Positions 28,357 to 39,062 are shown, counted from the stretch's first letter. The stretch: DNA of 64,000 nt from JACCXG01 sp963785755 (GCA_963785755.1 CAWAXG010000050.1:62001-126000); one strand, 5' to 3'. The notes: generated by a model from the sequence alone, not told the origin. Made by a program: numbers and translations.

Positions 28357-29922
28357 ATGAGTGTCCCCCCGAGCTTCGACGCGCTCGACGATCTGAGCCC
28401 GGAGGAATTGCGCCAGCGGCTGGTGTCGCTGCAGGCGGTGCTCGCTCGAGCGCCGGTCCCGATCGCGATCGCGCACGACCCGGAATGCCGGCACATCTCG
28501 GCCAATCGCGCGCTCGCCTCGCTGCTCGGCCTCTCGCTCGACTCCAACGTCTCCATGACGCCGCCAAGTGGCGAAGCCCCGCCGTACCGGATTCAGCGGT
28601 GTGGGAAGGACATTCCCGTCCCAGACCTGCCGATGCAGTACGCGATCTCGCATCGCGCGTCGGTGAGCAATGAAATCGAGTTCCTGCTCGCCGACGGCCG
28701 CCGGCTCTACGTGCAGAACGACGTCGAGCCGCTGTACGACACGCACGGCGACATCTACGGCTGCGTCAGCGTCGTCGTCGACATGACCGATCGGAAGCTC
28801 GCCGAGATGGCGCTGCGGGAGGCGGACCGGCGCAAGGATGAGTTTCTGGCGACGCTGTCGCACGAGCTGCGCAATCCGCTTGCGCCGATCCGGACCGCCC
28901 TGGAGGTCATGCGGCTGGCCGACCACGATCCCGAGGTCGTGAACAAGGCCAGGGCAACGATGGAGCGCCAGCTGATGCACCTGGTGCGGATCACCGACGA
29001 TCTGCTCGACGTGGCGCGGATCACGCGCAACATCGTCGAGCTGCGCCGGGAACGCATCGATCTGCGAGCCGCGCTGCAGAGCGCCATCGAGTCCACCCGG
29101 CCGATGCTCGACGCGCGGGTACAGGCGCTCGACGTCGTAGTGCCGGCCGAGGCGGTCTGGATGGATGCCGACCTGACGCGCCTGGCGCAGGTCTTCGCGA
29201 ACCTGCTGAACAACGCCTCGAAATACACCGAACGCGGCGGTGTAATCCGGCTCCGCGCCGAGAGCCGCGACGGCGTGGCGACGGTGACGGTGGACGACAG
29301 CGGCGTCGGCATTCCCGCGGACATGCTGCCGCGCATCTTCGACATGTTCACGCAGCTGCAGGAGCATCGCGATCGAACGCATGGCGGCCTCGGCATCGGC
29401 CTGACGCTCGCGAGGCGCCTGGTGGAGCTCCACGCGGGCACGATCGAGGCGAGCAGCGAGGGGCCCGGGCGGGGCAGCCGTTTCACCGTGCGCCTGCCGT
29501 GTGCGCAGACGGTTGGGGCGTCGATCGAGTCCGCGCACCATGAGGCGGCCCCCTCGGCGCCGTGCCGGGTACTCGTGGCCGATGACAACCCGGATGCGGC
29601 CGAGATGATGCGCCTGATGCTCGGGCTCACCGGGCACGACGTGCGTCTGGCCGAAGATGGCGTCAAGGCGGTCGAGGTCGCGCGATCGTTCGAACCGGAC
29701 ATCGCGTTTCTCGACATCGGGATGCCGCGTGTGGACGGCTACGAGGCGGCGCGCCGGATCCGCAAGCTTGGCCGCCCCATCATGCTCGTCGCGCTGACAG
29801 GATGGGGTCAGGACGAAGACAAACAGCGCTCGCGAGAGGCCGGCTTCGATCATCACCTGACCAAGCCGCCCGACCGTGACGTGCTCGAGCGCCTGATTGG
29901 CGAATGCCGCAGCGATCGCTGA
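28357..29922 (+). CDS. Soluble hybrid sensor histidine kinase / response regulator
   Basis: 521 residues from the ATG at 28,357. There is no transmembrane segment. A PAS domain (about 22-150, ending VVVDMTDRKLAEMAL) precedes HisKA with FLATLSHELRNPLAPIRTALE (phospho-His about 169). The HATPase follows: N-box VFANLLNNASKYTERGG, G1 DDSGVGIPADML, G2 THGGLGIGLTLARRLVELHAG. A C-terminal receiver domain has VLVADDNPDAAEMM and DIAFLDIGMPRVDGYEA (acceptor Asp about 451). Such cytosolic PAS-kinase-REC proteins are common orphans in Acidobacteriota. An upstream TTG in frame would add 36 residues without domain support. Confidence 0.9.
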   Translation: MSVPPSFDALDDLSPEELRQRLVSLQAVLARAPVPIAIAHDPECRHISANRALASLLGLSLDSNVSMTPPSGEAPPYRIQRCGKDIPVPDLPMQYAISHRASVSNEIEFLLADGRRLYVQNDVEPLYDTHGDIYGCVSVVVDMTDRKLAEMALREADRRKDEFLATLSHELRNPLAPIRTALEVMRLADHDPEVVNKARATMERQLMHLVRITDDLLDVARITRNIVELRRERIDLRAALQSAIESTRPMLDARVQALDVVVPAEAVWMDADLTRLAQVFANLLNNASKYTERGGVIRLRAESRDGVATVTVDDSGVGIPADMLPRIFDMFTQLQEHRDRTHGGLGIGLTLARRLVELHAGTIEASSEGPGRGSRFTVRLPCAQTVGASIESAHHEAAPSAPCRVLVADDNPDAAEMMRLMLGLTGHDVRLAEDGVKAVEVARSFEPDIAFLDIGMPRVDGYEAARRIRKLGRPIMLVALTGWGQDEDKQRSREAGFDHHLTKPPDRDVLERLIGECRSDR

Positions 29923-29959
29923 TCTCGAGGAGAGACGGTGAGCTGGCGCCAGTGATCCG

Positions 29960-32608
29960 CTACTCGTGGCGCAGCGCGGTCACCGGATCGATCCGCATCG
30001 CGCGGCGGGCCGGACTCCAGGCCGCGGCGAGGCTGACACCGAACAGCATCAGCGCCGTCGCGGTGAAGGTGAACGGATCGCCCGCGCTGAGACCGGTCAC
30101 CAGAAACGCGCCGAGGGGCTGGGTCACGAAGGCCGCCAGGCCGAGGCCGATCGCGATACCGATTCCCGCCAGCAGTGCCGCTTCCGTCAGCACCATCCGG
30201 AGCACCGCGCGCTCGGAGGCGCCGAGCGCCATGCGCACGCCGATTTCGGCGATCCGGCGGCTCACCGCATACGCGATCGTCGCGTAGAGCCCGACCATCG
30301 CGAGCGCGAGGCCGACCGCGCCAAGCGAGCCGAGCATCACCGCGCCGATCTGGCTTGGCAGAAACGCGAACGCCAGGGCGCTGCGCATCGGCATCACTTC
30401 GACCGCCGCCGACGGGTCCAGCGAAGACAGCATTCGTTCGATATCCTTCCGGGCCTGCTCGGTCGCCTGGTCGGCGCGGACGAGGACGTGCACGAATCGT
30501 CCCCGGTTGCCACGCTGCAGGAATGGCTCGTAGATCGCGGCCTGCTGGTCCTCGCCAATCCTCCGGTACTTCCCGTTCCGGACCACGCCGACGATTTCCG
30601 CCGGATAGGATTCACCGGCGCCCGGCAGCAGCAGCTGACGGCCGACCGGATTCTCCCCAGGGAAGTGGCGGCGGACGAACTCTTCGTTGAGCACCGCAAC
30701 AACCGGACTGCCACGCCGATCGGCCGGGAGGAACTCGCGTCCACTCACGAGATCGATCCCCATCGTCGCGAAGTACTCGGGGCCGACGAGATTCACCTGG
30801 TATTCGGCGCGAAACCACTCCGGGCGATCGGTGCGCCGGAGATCGGCGCCGGTCGTCATGCCGCTGCGCATCATCAGCGGGACGCCATGCGAGTACGAGG
30901 CGGCTCTCACGCCGGGAAGCGCGCGCAGCCGTTCGACCGCGTCGGCGAGCAGCGCGGCCCGGGTCTCGGGCGTATGACGGCCTTCCACGAAGCTGACCTG
31001 CGCCACGAAGGTGCGCGCCGTATCGAAGCCGGGATTGAGATCGTGCGCGCGAGTCAGGTTGCGCAGGAACAGGAACGCGGTCAGCAGCAGGACGAGCGCA
31101 ACCGCGACCTGGCCGACGACCAGCAGACGCCGCAGTGTCCATCGCCGGATGCCGTAGCGTGGCTCGTCCTGCTTGAGCGCGGGGACCAGCGAGTCGCGGG
31201 TCGCGTGCAGCGCCGGCGTCAATCCGCAGAACACCGTCGTCAACGTCAGGAGGACCAGCGCCAGCAGCGCCATGCGGAGGTTGATGCCGGGATGCAGCTC
31301 GATCGGAATCGGAACCGGAAGCTGCACCTGCGAGACCAGCACGATGATCCAGTGCGAGATCACCAGTCCCGCCACCGTGCCGAGGAGCGCGATCCAGAAC
31401 GCTTCCACGAGGAACTGCTGAATCAGGCGTCCGCGGCTGGCGCCGAGCGCGACGCGGACACCCACCTCACGTCGTCTGGCGCTCGCGCGCGAGAGCAGCA
31501 AGCCGGCGACGTTGGCGCATGCGATGGCGAGGACGAGGCCGACGGCCACCGCGAGGACGACGAAGAACATCCCGATTTCCTTGAACGAGAACCCCAGACC
31601 TTCGGCGGGTGCGAACTGCCGCACGTCACCGAACTCCTTCGAGCCGCGTTCCTGGTTCAGGCGCTGGATTACGGTCTGGAGCGCTGCGCGTCCCTGTTCG
31701 TGGCTCTGCCCGTCGCGGAGCCGTCCAATCAGCTGCACCGCGGCGGCCTGTCGAACGTCGAGATCGGGCGTCAGCCGGCGGCTGAGCGGCAGATAGACTT
31801 CCGGCGACACGCCAAATCCCGGAACCGCTCTCAACCTGGCAGGCAGGATTCCGACAACGGTGTAGGGCTGGCCGTTGAACGTCAGCAGGCGACCAACCGC
31901 GGAGGGATCTCCTGCCAGCCGGGTCTGCCAGAACCGGTGGCTGATGACAACGAGGGCAGGCTGTTTTTCCGCCTGCGCTTCTTCCGCCGTGAAGCCCCGG
32001 CCGATCGCGATGGGCACACCGGCGACATCGAAGAAATTGGCGGTGACGAGAAGCGGCATGATCGAAACCGAGCGTTCGGTCCCGGTCCAATTCACTTCGG
32101 CCTCGACCTGGTACCCCGCAAGCCCGGCAATGGCTCCGCTCGCTTCGAGCTCCCGCCACTGCGGGTACGACACGTGACTGCCGTTCGACAGGGTGATGTA
32201 TCCCAGCCGCTCCGGCCTGTGCGTGGTGGGCGGGGAGAGCAGCAGCTCGTTGACCAGCGTGAAGATGACGCCGCTCGCCGCGGTCGCGGCGCCGATGGAC
32301 AGCGTGGCCGCGAGGAGGAGCAGCGGCTGGTGCGCGAGCGTGCGCAGCGTGTAGCGGAGGTCGCGCCCGAGGTTTTCGAGGAACGAGACACGTCTCGTGT
32401 CCCGGCACTCCTCGGCGATCCGCGCGGCCGGACCGAATGCCCTCATCGCGGCGATGCGCGCCTCGGCCGCATTCATGCCGCTGGCGATGTTTTCGGCGAT
32501 CTGTTCGTCGAGGTGCAGCTGAATCTCGCGCTGCAGCGCCTGGTCCACGTCCGATCCGCGAACCAGCGACCGCACGCGAAGGCGTACCCGATCAATCCAT
32601 CGCCGCAT
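29960..32608 (-). CDS. ADOP-type ABC transporter permease, copy 3
   Basis: 882 residues, intact. The N-terminal helical extension ALQREIQLHLDEQIAENIASGMN...AARIAEECRDTR is diagnostic of ADOP. Then come the first helix (LLLAATLSIGAATAASGVIFTLVN), MacB core (YPQWRELEASGAIAGLAGY; NFFDVAGVPIAIGRGF; FWQTRLAGDPSAVG), FtsX block 1 (VVLAVAVGLVLAIACANVAGLLLSR; RREVGVRVALGASRGRLIQQFLVEAFW), the second MacB domain, and FtsX block 2 (IAEIGVRMALGASERAVLRMVL; C-terminal MRIDPVTALRHE). A PadR gene is 57 bases upstream on the same strand. Confidence 0.92.
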   Translation of the reverse strand: MRRWIDRVRLRVRSLVRGSDVDQALQREIQLHLDEQIAENIASGMNAAEARIAAMRAFGPAARIAEECRDTRRVSFLENLGRDLRYTLRTLAHQPLLLLAATLSIGAATAASGVIFTLVNELLLSPPTTHRPERLGYITLSNGSHVSYPQWRELEASGAIAGLAGYQVEAEVNWTGTERSVSIMPLLVTANFFDVAGVPIAIGRGFTAEEAQAEKQPALVVISHRFWQTRLAGDPSAVGRLLTFNGQPYTVVGILPARLRAVPGFGVSPEVYLPLSRRLTPDLDVRQAAAVQLIGRLRDGQSHEQGRAALQTVIQRLNQERGSKEFGDVRQFAPAEGLGFSFKEIGMFFVVLAVAVGLVLAIACANVAGLLLSRASARRREVGVRVALGASRGRLIQQFLVEAFWIALLGTVAGLVISHWIIVLVSQVQLPVPIPIELHPGINLRMALLALVLLTLTTVFCGLTPALHATRDSLVPALKQDEPRYGIRRWTLRRLLVVGQVAVALVLLLTAFLFLRNLTRAHDLNPGFDTARTFVAQVSFVEGRHTPETRAALLADAVERLRALPGVRAASYSHGVPLMMRSGMTTGADLRRTDRPEWFRAEYQVNLVGPEYFATMGIDLVSGREFLPADRRGSPVVAVLNEEFVRRHFPGENPVGRQLLLPGAGESYPAEIVGVVRNGKYRRIGEDQQAAIYEPFLQRGNRGRFVHVLVRADQATEQARKDIERMLSSLDPSAAVEVMPMRSALAFAFLPSQIGAVMLGSLGAVGLALAMVGLYATIAYAVSRRIAEIGVRMALGASERAVLRMVLTEAALLAGIGIAIGLGLAAFVTQPLGAFLVTGLSAGDPFTFTATALMLFGVSLAAAWSPARRAMRIDPVTALRHE

Positions 32609-32665
32609 CAGCGCCCTTCTTTCTTACAGACCCCTTACGACCCCTTACGACCCTTTCGACGTCGA

Positions 32666-32998
32666 TCACTCGGCTTCGCGGACGACCAGGCCGATCGCGT
32701 TCGACAGCCGATCCCAGCTCTCGAGCTCGCGCGCGAGCTGTTTCCGTCCCGCCGCCGTGAGCGTGTAGAACTTGGCCTCGCGGCCCGTTTCCGTGATGCC
32801 GCCCTGGCCCTTGAGCCAGCCCTGCTGCTCGAGGCGGTGGAGCGCGGGATAGAGCGCCCCCTGATTGACCTGGAGGACGTCGCCGCTGACCTGCTGGATT
32901 CGCTTCGCGATCGCCCAGCCATGCCGCGGTTCGAGCGCCACGGTCTTGAGAATCAGCAGATCGAGCGTCCCCTGGATGAGATCGGATGGTTTACCCAT
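32666..32998 (-). CDS. PadR family transcriptional regulator
   Basis: 110 residues from the ATG at 32,998 (MGKPSDLIQGTLDLLILKTVALEPRHGWAIAKRIQQ), with LQVNQGALYPALHRLEQQGWL as recognition helix and FYTLTAAGRKQLARELESWDRL as wing and dimer helix. It is close to the other ADOP-linked PadR. A longer in-frame start adds 22 residues unlike the family. It precedes ADOP copy 3 and presumably controls it. No perfect operator like the one at 25,691 is seen at its start. Confidence 0.92.
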   Translation of the reverse strand: MGKPSDLIQGTLDLLILKTVALEPRHGWAIAKRIQQVSGDVLQVNQGALYPALHRLEQQGWLKGQGGITETGREAKFYTLTAAGRKQLARELESWDRLSNAIGLVVREAE

Positions 32999-33032
32999 AT
33001 TGGCAATCGTCAAGTCGGAAGTACGAAACAAT

Positions 33033-33112
33033 CGGGACAAGGCGCAAGTGGCAACTCGGGACAAGGATCAGTGGCGACGTTGCAACTTGAGCCTTACAAC
33101 TTGCCAGTTGCC
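33033..33112. repeat. GGACAAGG/CAAGTGGCAACT-word hairpin element
   Basis: GCGCAAGTGGCAACTCGGGACAAGG-like words on the left and CAACTTGAG / ACAACTTGCCAGTTGCC on the right are partly complementary. It lies between the padR start and the GGTTCAAG element. Confidence 0.45.
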
Positions 33113-33196
33113 CTAACCCCTCAACCGTTGACATATAGACGCCTAAACTATCGACAATGTTTCATTTCATCAAGCCACAAGTACAGAAGCATTCGG

Positions 33197-33336
33197 GACG
33201 GGTTCAAGGGTTCAAGAGTTCGGCAGTTCAAGAGTGCGGGTTCAATGGTTCAAAGGTTCACGCGAACCCCTGAACTCCAGAACCCTTGAACCTGAACCGT
33301 CCTGAACCTTTGAACTCTTGAACTCTTGAACCGACG
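33197..33336. repeat. GGTTCAAG-word long inverted repeat, copy 1
   Basis: The left arm is GGTTCAAG/AGTTCAAGAG words and the right arm is CTTGAACC/CTTGAACTC words, meeting at about 33,262. The same word family forms the element at 39,063-39,244. It lies between the 3' end of the glycosyltransferase-like gene and padR. Confidence 0.7.
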
Positions 33337-33345
33337 ACTGCGTGT

Positions 33346-35300
33346 TCAAGGTTTCGTCACGACATACAGCGTCCGCTCTTCGTCGTCGACGACCTTGGCG
33401 ATTGGCAGCGTGCGCTCGACGTAGGCTTGCAGCTCCTGACTCGCGGTGCGCCGATTCACGACTAGAAAGCGGATGCCGTGCTGCTCGAGGAGCCGGCCGG
33501 CCCCGTCACGATCGGGCGGCGCCAGCGTGGGCAACTCTGTCGCTCCGGACAGTCGCAGAAACGTGCCCAGCAGCGGATCGTGCTCGTAGAACCGCGTGAC
33601 GTTCGCCGACAGCCGGGCGACGAAGCCGCCGACCAGAGGACGTTCGTGAAGGGTCTGGTAGAACAGGATCCGGTCGTCGAACGTTCCCCGCTGGCCGAAG
33701 CCGTCGCGAAATCCGAGTGGCAGCTCGCAGACCGCGCCGCGTTCGGGTCGACTCCGCAGCACTTCGTAGAGCGGCGGACGATCCAGCGGCGTCAGCGGAA
33801 ACGGTGCCGGAAGATAGTCGGCAACGATAGCGGATCCGATCAGGACCGCGGCCAGCGCGCGCCGGCGTATCCGGGACCGGTATCCGCGATCGCAATCGCC
33901 GTCAGGATGGCAAGCGCGAGATACACGACGACCATCGCGCGTCCTGGAATGCGGGCGTTCGCCACGATGGGGACGAATCTGATCAGCGATTGCGGCAGGA
34001 TCATTCCCGTGTTCGTGCCCGCCACCATCAGGTGCGGTCCGAGTGCCCAGATGAAAAAGACGGCACCTATGGCCGTCCACCTGCGAACCACGGGCAGTTG
34101 CCAGCGGCGGCGGATGACCCAGACCGCAAGGATCGCCGGAACTACGCCAAGCCATGCCGACGATTCGATCGCATCCACATTCAGGACGTCGTAAACGCGC
34201 CGGATGCCGCCACCCCATAAGCCGTGGAACGGATTTCCCAGGACCAGTGTCGCGGTATCGATCCCTTTCGGTGCGCTCCGCCAGAAGTAGTGCGGCGTCA
34301 CGTAGTCGCCACGCCAGAGGAGTGCGACTCCATTCCAGAGGACAGGGGCAGCGACGACGAGGCCGACCGCAGCGATGACCGCTGCACTGCGTACCAGCGA
34401 CTGACCCTCGAGGGATGGCCGTATTGTCGCAATCAAACGAGGCCGGAAAAACGCCCATGCGCCCACCGCGACAAACAGCCAGAGGGCCTGCTGCGGATTG
34501 AAGGTGGAGTACGCCGACGCCGAGACGCCCAACAAGTGGATCGTGAATCCTCCCGTGATCAGGATGGCTGCGACGATACAGAGGTCAGCGACAATCAGCA
34601 CGCTCATGACTCGAACGACGAGATCGTGCAGACGTGTCCGGCGACTCGTGCGGACTTCGAACGCCGCCACCTCGGAGACGAACAGCATCGCCGCGAGGGT
34701 AGCCTGGAAGACGAACAGGTAATAGTCGACGTAAACGGTGGTTCCGAGCACGAGCCCCGCGGCGATTGCCCAGCGGGCCGAACGTTGCGCGATGGCTTCG
34801 GAGACCGCGAGCGCAAACAACGGCAGCGTCCAGGCGGACGTCAGATTGAAGTGGCCATTGAGGTGCGCTGACATGAATGGCGAACCGCCATAGACGAGCC
34901 CGGCCACGGCTGCCGCGGACGTGCTCGCCGTCACCCGCCACGCCAGCAGATAGGCCGCAAGTCCGCTCAGGAACACGGACACGAGGACCGTGACGTTCAA
35001 GGCGGCGATGACCGGCAGTTTGGCAAGCACCGTCGCGCCGGCGAACGCGAGCAATGCCGTGTGCGTATGGAGCGTCAGGTCGACGCCGGATGGAGCGAAG
35101 AGGTAGTCGGTGAGCGAGACGTCGCGACCTGCGTCCAGCGCCGCGCGCATCCACCAGAAGTTCCAGAGGAAGGCAACGTTGTCGCCGATTCCGCGCGCCA
35201 GGCAGATGGGTCGACAGATGCGTGACCAGCGGGAACGTCCACGACGATCGCCATCGACGGCGAAGGGCCGCAAGACGCCGACGTGCTTACGGAGTATCAA
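33346..35300 (-). CDS. Polytopic membrane glycosyltransferase-like protein (frameshifted)
   Basis: Read across frames it is a ~650-residue protein with many helices: TFPLVTHLSTHLPGA...GDNVAFLWNFWWMRAAL at the N-terminus, LTDYLFAPSGVDLTLHTHT, YGGSPFMSAHLNGHFNLTSAWTLPLFAL, and a C-terminal soluble-looking part (GAVCELPLGFRDGFGQRGTFDD; GGFVARLSANVTRFYEHDPLLGTFLRLSG). This pattern matches membrane proteins annotated as putative GT-C fold glycosyltransferases of unknown acceptor. Frame changes occur near 35,190-35,245 and near 33,862; the TTG start at 35,300 is tentative. It is followed by the GGTTCAAG element. Confidence 0.6.
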
Positions 35301-35370
35301 GGGGCAAGCGACAACGGAAAGGCCGTTGTCACGGCGTTCCAGTGTACTGTACTTGCCGCTCGCGGCTTGC

Positions 35371-36778
35371 TCAGGGCAGTCGAGCACCGCCAGGCGATTC
35401 GGTCGCCGCGAGCCTGGCGGCACCCGGGCGGGCGCGTCGCACGGACGGTCGGTGAGCCTGAGAAAGTAGCGGCGCGGCGTCGCAGGGTCCGGCGTCGAGG
35501 CTGATGCGGAAGAACCGTTGCATGTAGGCGTGGACTCCCCATTCCATGCGGACCGCTTCGCACGTGCCGATCGTCTGACCTCGAGGCAACGCGCTGGCCA
35601 GGCTCCGGTACTCGGAGACCCACGCCGCATCGCGGCGTTCCATCGCGCCGCCCGATACCGGAATCACGACGGCGGCCACGAGCAGGACTGCACCCACGGC
35701 CCCGAATGTCCGCCGGACGGCCGCGTGCTGCCGCCAGGCATCGAATCGGGTCCGGATCGCGGGCAGCGCCATGCCGGCGAATGCCAGCGCGAAGAGCGGA
35801 ATCGCAGGCACCAGGTAGTGGCCCGAGACACGCGCGCTGATCGCGAGGGGCAGCGACGCGGACAGCGCGACACCCCAGAAGAAGATCACCCACTGCCGCT
35901 CGGCCTCGCCTCGCGGCGACGAATGGCTGCGCGACCGGCCGAGCCAGGCGAGGAGGAGCAGTCCTCCCATGCGCAGGAAGATGCCACCGCCGAGATGTCT
36001 GGAGAGTGACGCCCAGCGGCCGCCGCCTCGTGCGCCGGCGATCGACGACAACACCTGCACATCCCAATGGGTGCGGAGCGCGACGCGGGCCGCGCCCGAT
36101 GACAGCAGCGCCGCGGCCGCGGCGGCGACAGTCCCCATCAACGCCAGCCCGCTGCGGATCGCAGCCGCACGACTCGCGCGGATGACGGCGGCCGCGATCA
36201 GCGGAGCCGCAAGCGGAAAGAGCCCGCTGGGACCCTTGACCAGGAACGCCGCGACCACGCACAGCCCCGACACGATCGACCACGCGATGCCGCGCCGGAG
36301 CGACAGGACGAAGCTCAGGACCGCCGCGGTCGTGAACATCGCCTGCGTCGTCTCGAGCAGATTGTTGATAATGGCCCACGTGACCGTGGACGGCAGCAGC
36401 CAGAACACCAGCGGCAGCCAGTCGTAGCCGCGGTCGCCGACGGTGTGCCGCCAGATCGAGACGATGAGCAGCCCGGTCAGTGCGGAGGCCACCAGGGCAT
36501 AGGCGCGCTCCACGGCGAGGTGATCGCCGAACACCCAGAACGCCACCGCCTGCAGCGCGAAGCCAAGCGGCGGATGCTCGTGGAATCCGGGATCGATCGC
36601 GCTGTACAGACGGAAACCAGAACGTCCCGATCCCCGCGGCGAGATTGCGGGCAGTCGAGGCATAGATCATCCCATCCAGGAACATGCCTGCCTGGGACAT
36701 CCGCGGAACCGTCAGGAACGTGAACGCGCCGGCGACGAACAGATAGAAGGGCGCGTTATGCATCGCACGCGTTTTCAT
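35371..36778 (-). CDS. Membrane glycosyltransferase of the ArnT/PMT (GT39/GT83-like) type, one frameshift
   Basis: The N-terminus (ATG at 36,778) MKTRAMHNAPFYLFVAGAFTFLTVPRMSQAGMFLDGMIYASTARNLAAG carries the acidic DGMIYA motif of the first periplasmic loop. After an extra base near 36,615 it continues LYSAIDPGFHEHPPLGFALQAVAF, with the conserved HEHPPL motif, then about nine helices (VFWLLPSTVTWAIINNLLETTQAMFT; FLVKGPSGLFPLAAPL; ISARVSGHYLVPAIPLFALAF). Family members transfer sugars from polyprenyl phosphate to protein or lipid A. It is followed, 70 bases on, by another membrane glycosyltransferase-like gene, so they may act in one cell-surface pathway. Confidence 0.78.
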
Positions 36779-36822
36779 TGCGTATCGGCCGATGCTGACA
36801 GAGGGTTGGGTCAGTTTGATTT

Positions 36823-36999
36823 CTACGGTTCGGGAGTCACGCGACCGAGTATCCCGAGCTGAACGAGCTTCAGAATCAGAAGGACCAGCCCCGCGATGCA
36901 TACCAGGACCAGCACGACTCGCTGTCTTGGTTCCAACGGCCGCGCAAGGCGGACCACTCCGAAAACCGCGACGCCGAACGCCACCAGGATCAGCAGCAC
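36823..36999 (-). CDS. 58-residue two-helix membrane protein
   Basis: A GTG start gives MLLILVAFGVAVFGVVRLARP, a basic turn (LEPRQR) and VVLVLVCIAGLVLLILKLVQLGILG, two clean transmembrane segments with the positive-inside rule satisfied. An AGGAGG lies 15 bases upstream, longer than ideal. It is on the same strand as the ArnT-like gene and 44 bases before its start, so co-transcription is likely. Function unknown. Confidence 0.5.
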   Translation of the reverse strand: MLLILVAFGVAVFGVVRLARPLEPRQRVVLVLVCIAGLVLLILKLVQLGILGRVTPEP

Positions 37000-37166
37000 G
37001 CGCGAAGTGTAACGCCTCCTGCGTAAAATCGCCGACCATCAGGTGTAGCCGCGAACGTGGTGCAGCGGCGGTCAGGCCACTCCAACGTTTCGATGACGTC
37101 GGTGTGTACGGTCACGTACTACCAGGGCAACAATCGCCCGCCGGCCCCGTCGCGCTCTCGCCCGGA

Positions 37167-39035
37167 TCATTTCGCGACGACGTCGCCGTAGTACTTCCAC
37201 TGGGCGCGAGAGTCGCGCGCCAGTGGCTGTCCGGCGAGGGCGGCGCGCAGCATCTCGATCGGCATGCTGCCTTCCCGGAGAATCGTGTCGTGAAACGCCT
37301 TCACCGTCATCTTCCGTGTGGTGACGAGCTCCTGGTGCAGCGCGCGAATCTGCAGGCCGCCCATCATGTAGGCGACCTGATAGAGCGGCGAGTAGTTGCC
37401 GGCGAAGGAGCGGCGCACTTCGCCGGTCGCGGTGAACCGCTCGTGGCCGACGCGGTTCACCAGGAAGTCGATGCACTGTTCGGGCGTCCAGCGGCCGAGA
37501 TGGAAGTTCAGCGAGAAGATGATGCGTGCGGCGCGATGCATGCGCCACCACAACATGCCGACCCGGTCCTCGGGCGATCGCGGGAAGCCGTGGTCCCAGA
37601 GAAACAGCTCCCAGTACAGCGCCCACCCTTCGCCCATGAACGGCGTGTTGAACAGCGCGCGATGCGGGTTGTACCGATCGGACATGAACCCCTTGAGATG
37701 ATGCCCGGGAATGAGCTCGTGCTGAACCGTGGCGCGGGACACGTGGATGCCGTTGCCGCGCATGCTCATGAGGTGCTCTTCGGGCGACATCGAATCGGTC
37801 GGGTACGAGACGCTGATCGTTTCACCGCCGGTGAAGAACGGATTCACCCGCTGCCGCTCCGGCGTCATCATCTGCATGCGCCAGATGTCGGCGGCCAGCG
37901 GCGGAATCGTGACGAGGTCGTGCTTCTTCAGGTAGGCCTCGGCTTCGAGCGCGAGGTCGCGAATGAGCTCGGGTTGACCGCCGCGCGGCACATACGCGTT
38001 CTTGACCTTCTCGAGCGCCTTCATCCAGTCGTCTCCGTATCCCATCTCGCGCGACGCCTTCTTCATCTCGCTCTCACACCAGGCGTACTCGCGGTTCCCG
38101 ATCTCGATGAGCTGCTCGGGCGTGTAGACGATCATCTCGCCGGCGAGATCTTCCATCAGTCCCTCGCGGCCGATCGGATCGCCGACGATCTCGTCGCTGG
38201 CCGGCGGCGCGTTGTCCGGCGCGCCGCCACGGCCGCGGCCACCGCGTCCGCCGCCGCGGCCGGTGTTGTCGGCCAGGACGGTTCCGGGTTTGAGGCCCGC
38301 GATCTGCTCGCGGAGGAACCGGCTGTAGTCCGAAAGCGCCTGGGTGACCTCGCGATACGCCGGCGGGACTTTCTGCGTGAATGCCGGGTCGTAGCCGTTG
38401 TAGAACCCGAACCATTGCTCCAGCGCGCCGCGCAGCCGATCGGCCTGTTGTGACGCGCGCTGGCCGGCGAGCGGCGTCGCTTTCACCGTCGCGGCGCGCG
38501 CTTCCTTGATGCGTTCGCCGATGATCGCGAGCGCGGTCACCGCGCCGTCGGCCGTCACGAACCGCAGCTTCTGCCGGTCTTCCTGGAGCTTGATGATGTC
38601 CTCTTCGAACGGGAGCAGCGGGTCGGTCTCGCGCTCATAGCGCTCCTCGCGATCCAGCAGCTTGAGCGAGTACTCGATGTGATTGCGCAACAGGACGTAA
38701 TCGACCTGCCCTTCACGCGAGAGCTTCGCGAACCCGATCTTCGGCAGCGCGTCCAGCCACGCTCGCTGAAACGCGCGCAGCCGCGCCCGCCGCTCGTTCG
38801 AGCCGGGAACGGTGTAGAAGCGCTGCAGCGCCTGTCGATCGAGCGCGAACCGATCGACCAGGTCGCGCAGTTCGCTCGTCGAGCCGGCCAGCCGCGTCAT
38901 GTCCGGCACATACGCCGCGGCATCGTCGAACGCACGGTCCAGCGGGGGCGGCGCCTGCAACGCAGGCTGCTGGGCCGTCAATGCGGTGCTGGCGGCCAGC
39001 ACAACCCCGAGGAGCGGAATCAGTCGGCGTTTCAT
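37167..39035 (-). CDS. DUF885 family exported protein (predicted metallopeptidase-like)
   Basis: 622 residues with a signal peptide (MKRRLIPLLGVVLAASTALTAQ). DUF885 hallmarks are present: VDYVLLRNHIEYSLKLLD near the N-terminus, TVQHELIPGHHLKGF (HExxxHH, about residue 436), FMGEGWALYWE and a final SPLYQVAYMMGGLQIRALHQEL. The His/Glu motifs suggest a zinc hydrolase of unknown substrate. A Gly/Arg-rich insertion (GRGGGRGGRGRGGAPDN) lies mid-protein. It is divergent from the M14 gene across a word-repeat element. Confidence 0.85.
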   Translation of the reverse strand: MKRRLIPLLGVVLAASTALTAQQPALQAPPPLDRAFDDAAAYVPDMTRLAGSTSELRDLVDRFALDRQALQRFYTVPGSNERRARLRAFQRAWLDALPKIGFAKLSREGQVDYVLLRNHIEYSLKLLDREERYERETDPLLPFEEDIIKLQEDRQKLRFVTADGAVTALAIIGERIKEARAATVKATPLAGQRASQQADRLRGALEQWFGFYNGYDPAFTQKVPPAYREVTQALSDYSRFLREQIAGLKPGTVLADNTGRGGGRGGRGRGGAPDNAPPASDEIVGDPIGREGLMEDLAGEMIVYTPEQLIEIGNREYAWCESEMKKASREMGYGDDWMKALEKVKNAYVPRGGQPELIRDLALEAEAYLKKHDLVTIPPLAADIWRMQMMTPERQRVNPFFTGGETISVSYPTDSMSPEEHLMSMRGNGIHVSRATVQHELIPGHHLKGFMSDRYNPHRALFNTPFMGEGWALYWELFLWDHGFPRSPEDRVGMLWWRMHRAARIIFSLNFHLGRWTPEQCIDFLVNRVGHERFTATGEVRRSFAGNYSPLYQVAYMMGGLQIRALHQELVTTRKMTVKAFHDTILREGSMPIEMLRAALAGQPLARDSRAQWKYYGDVVAK

Positions 39036-39062
39036 GGCGCCTATTCTACGAGTGAACGTCGT

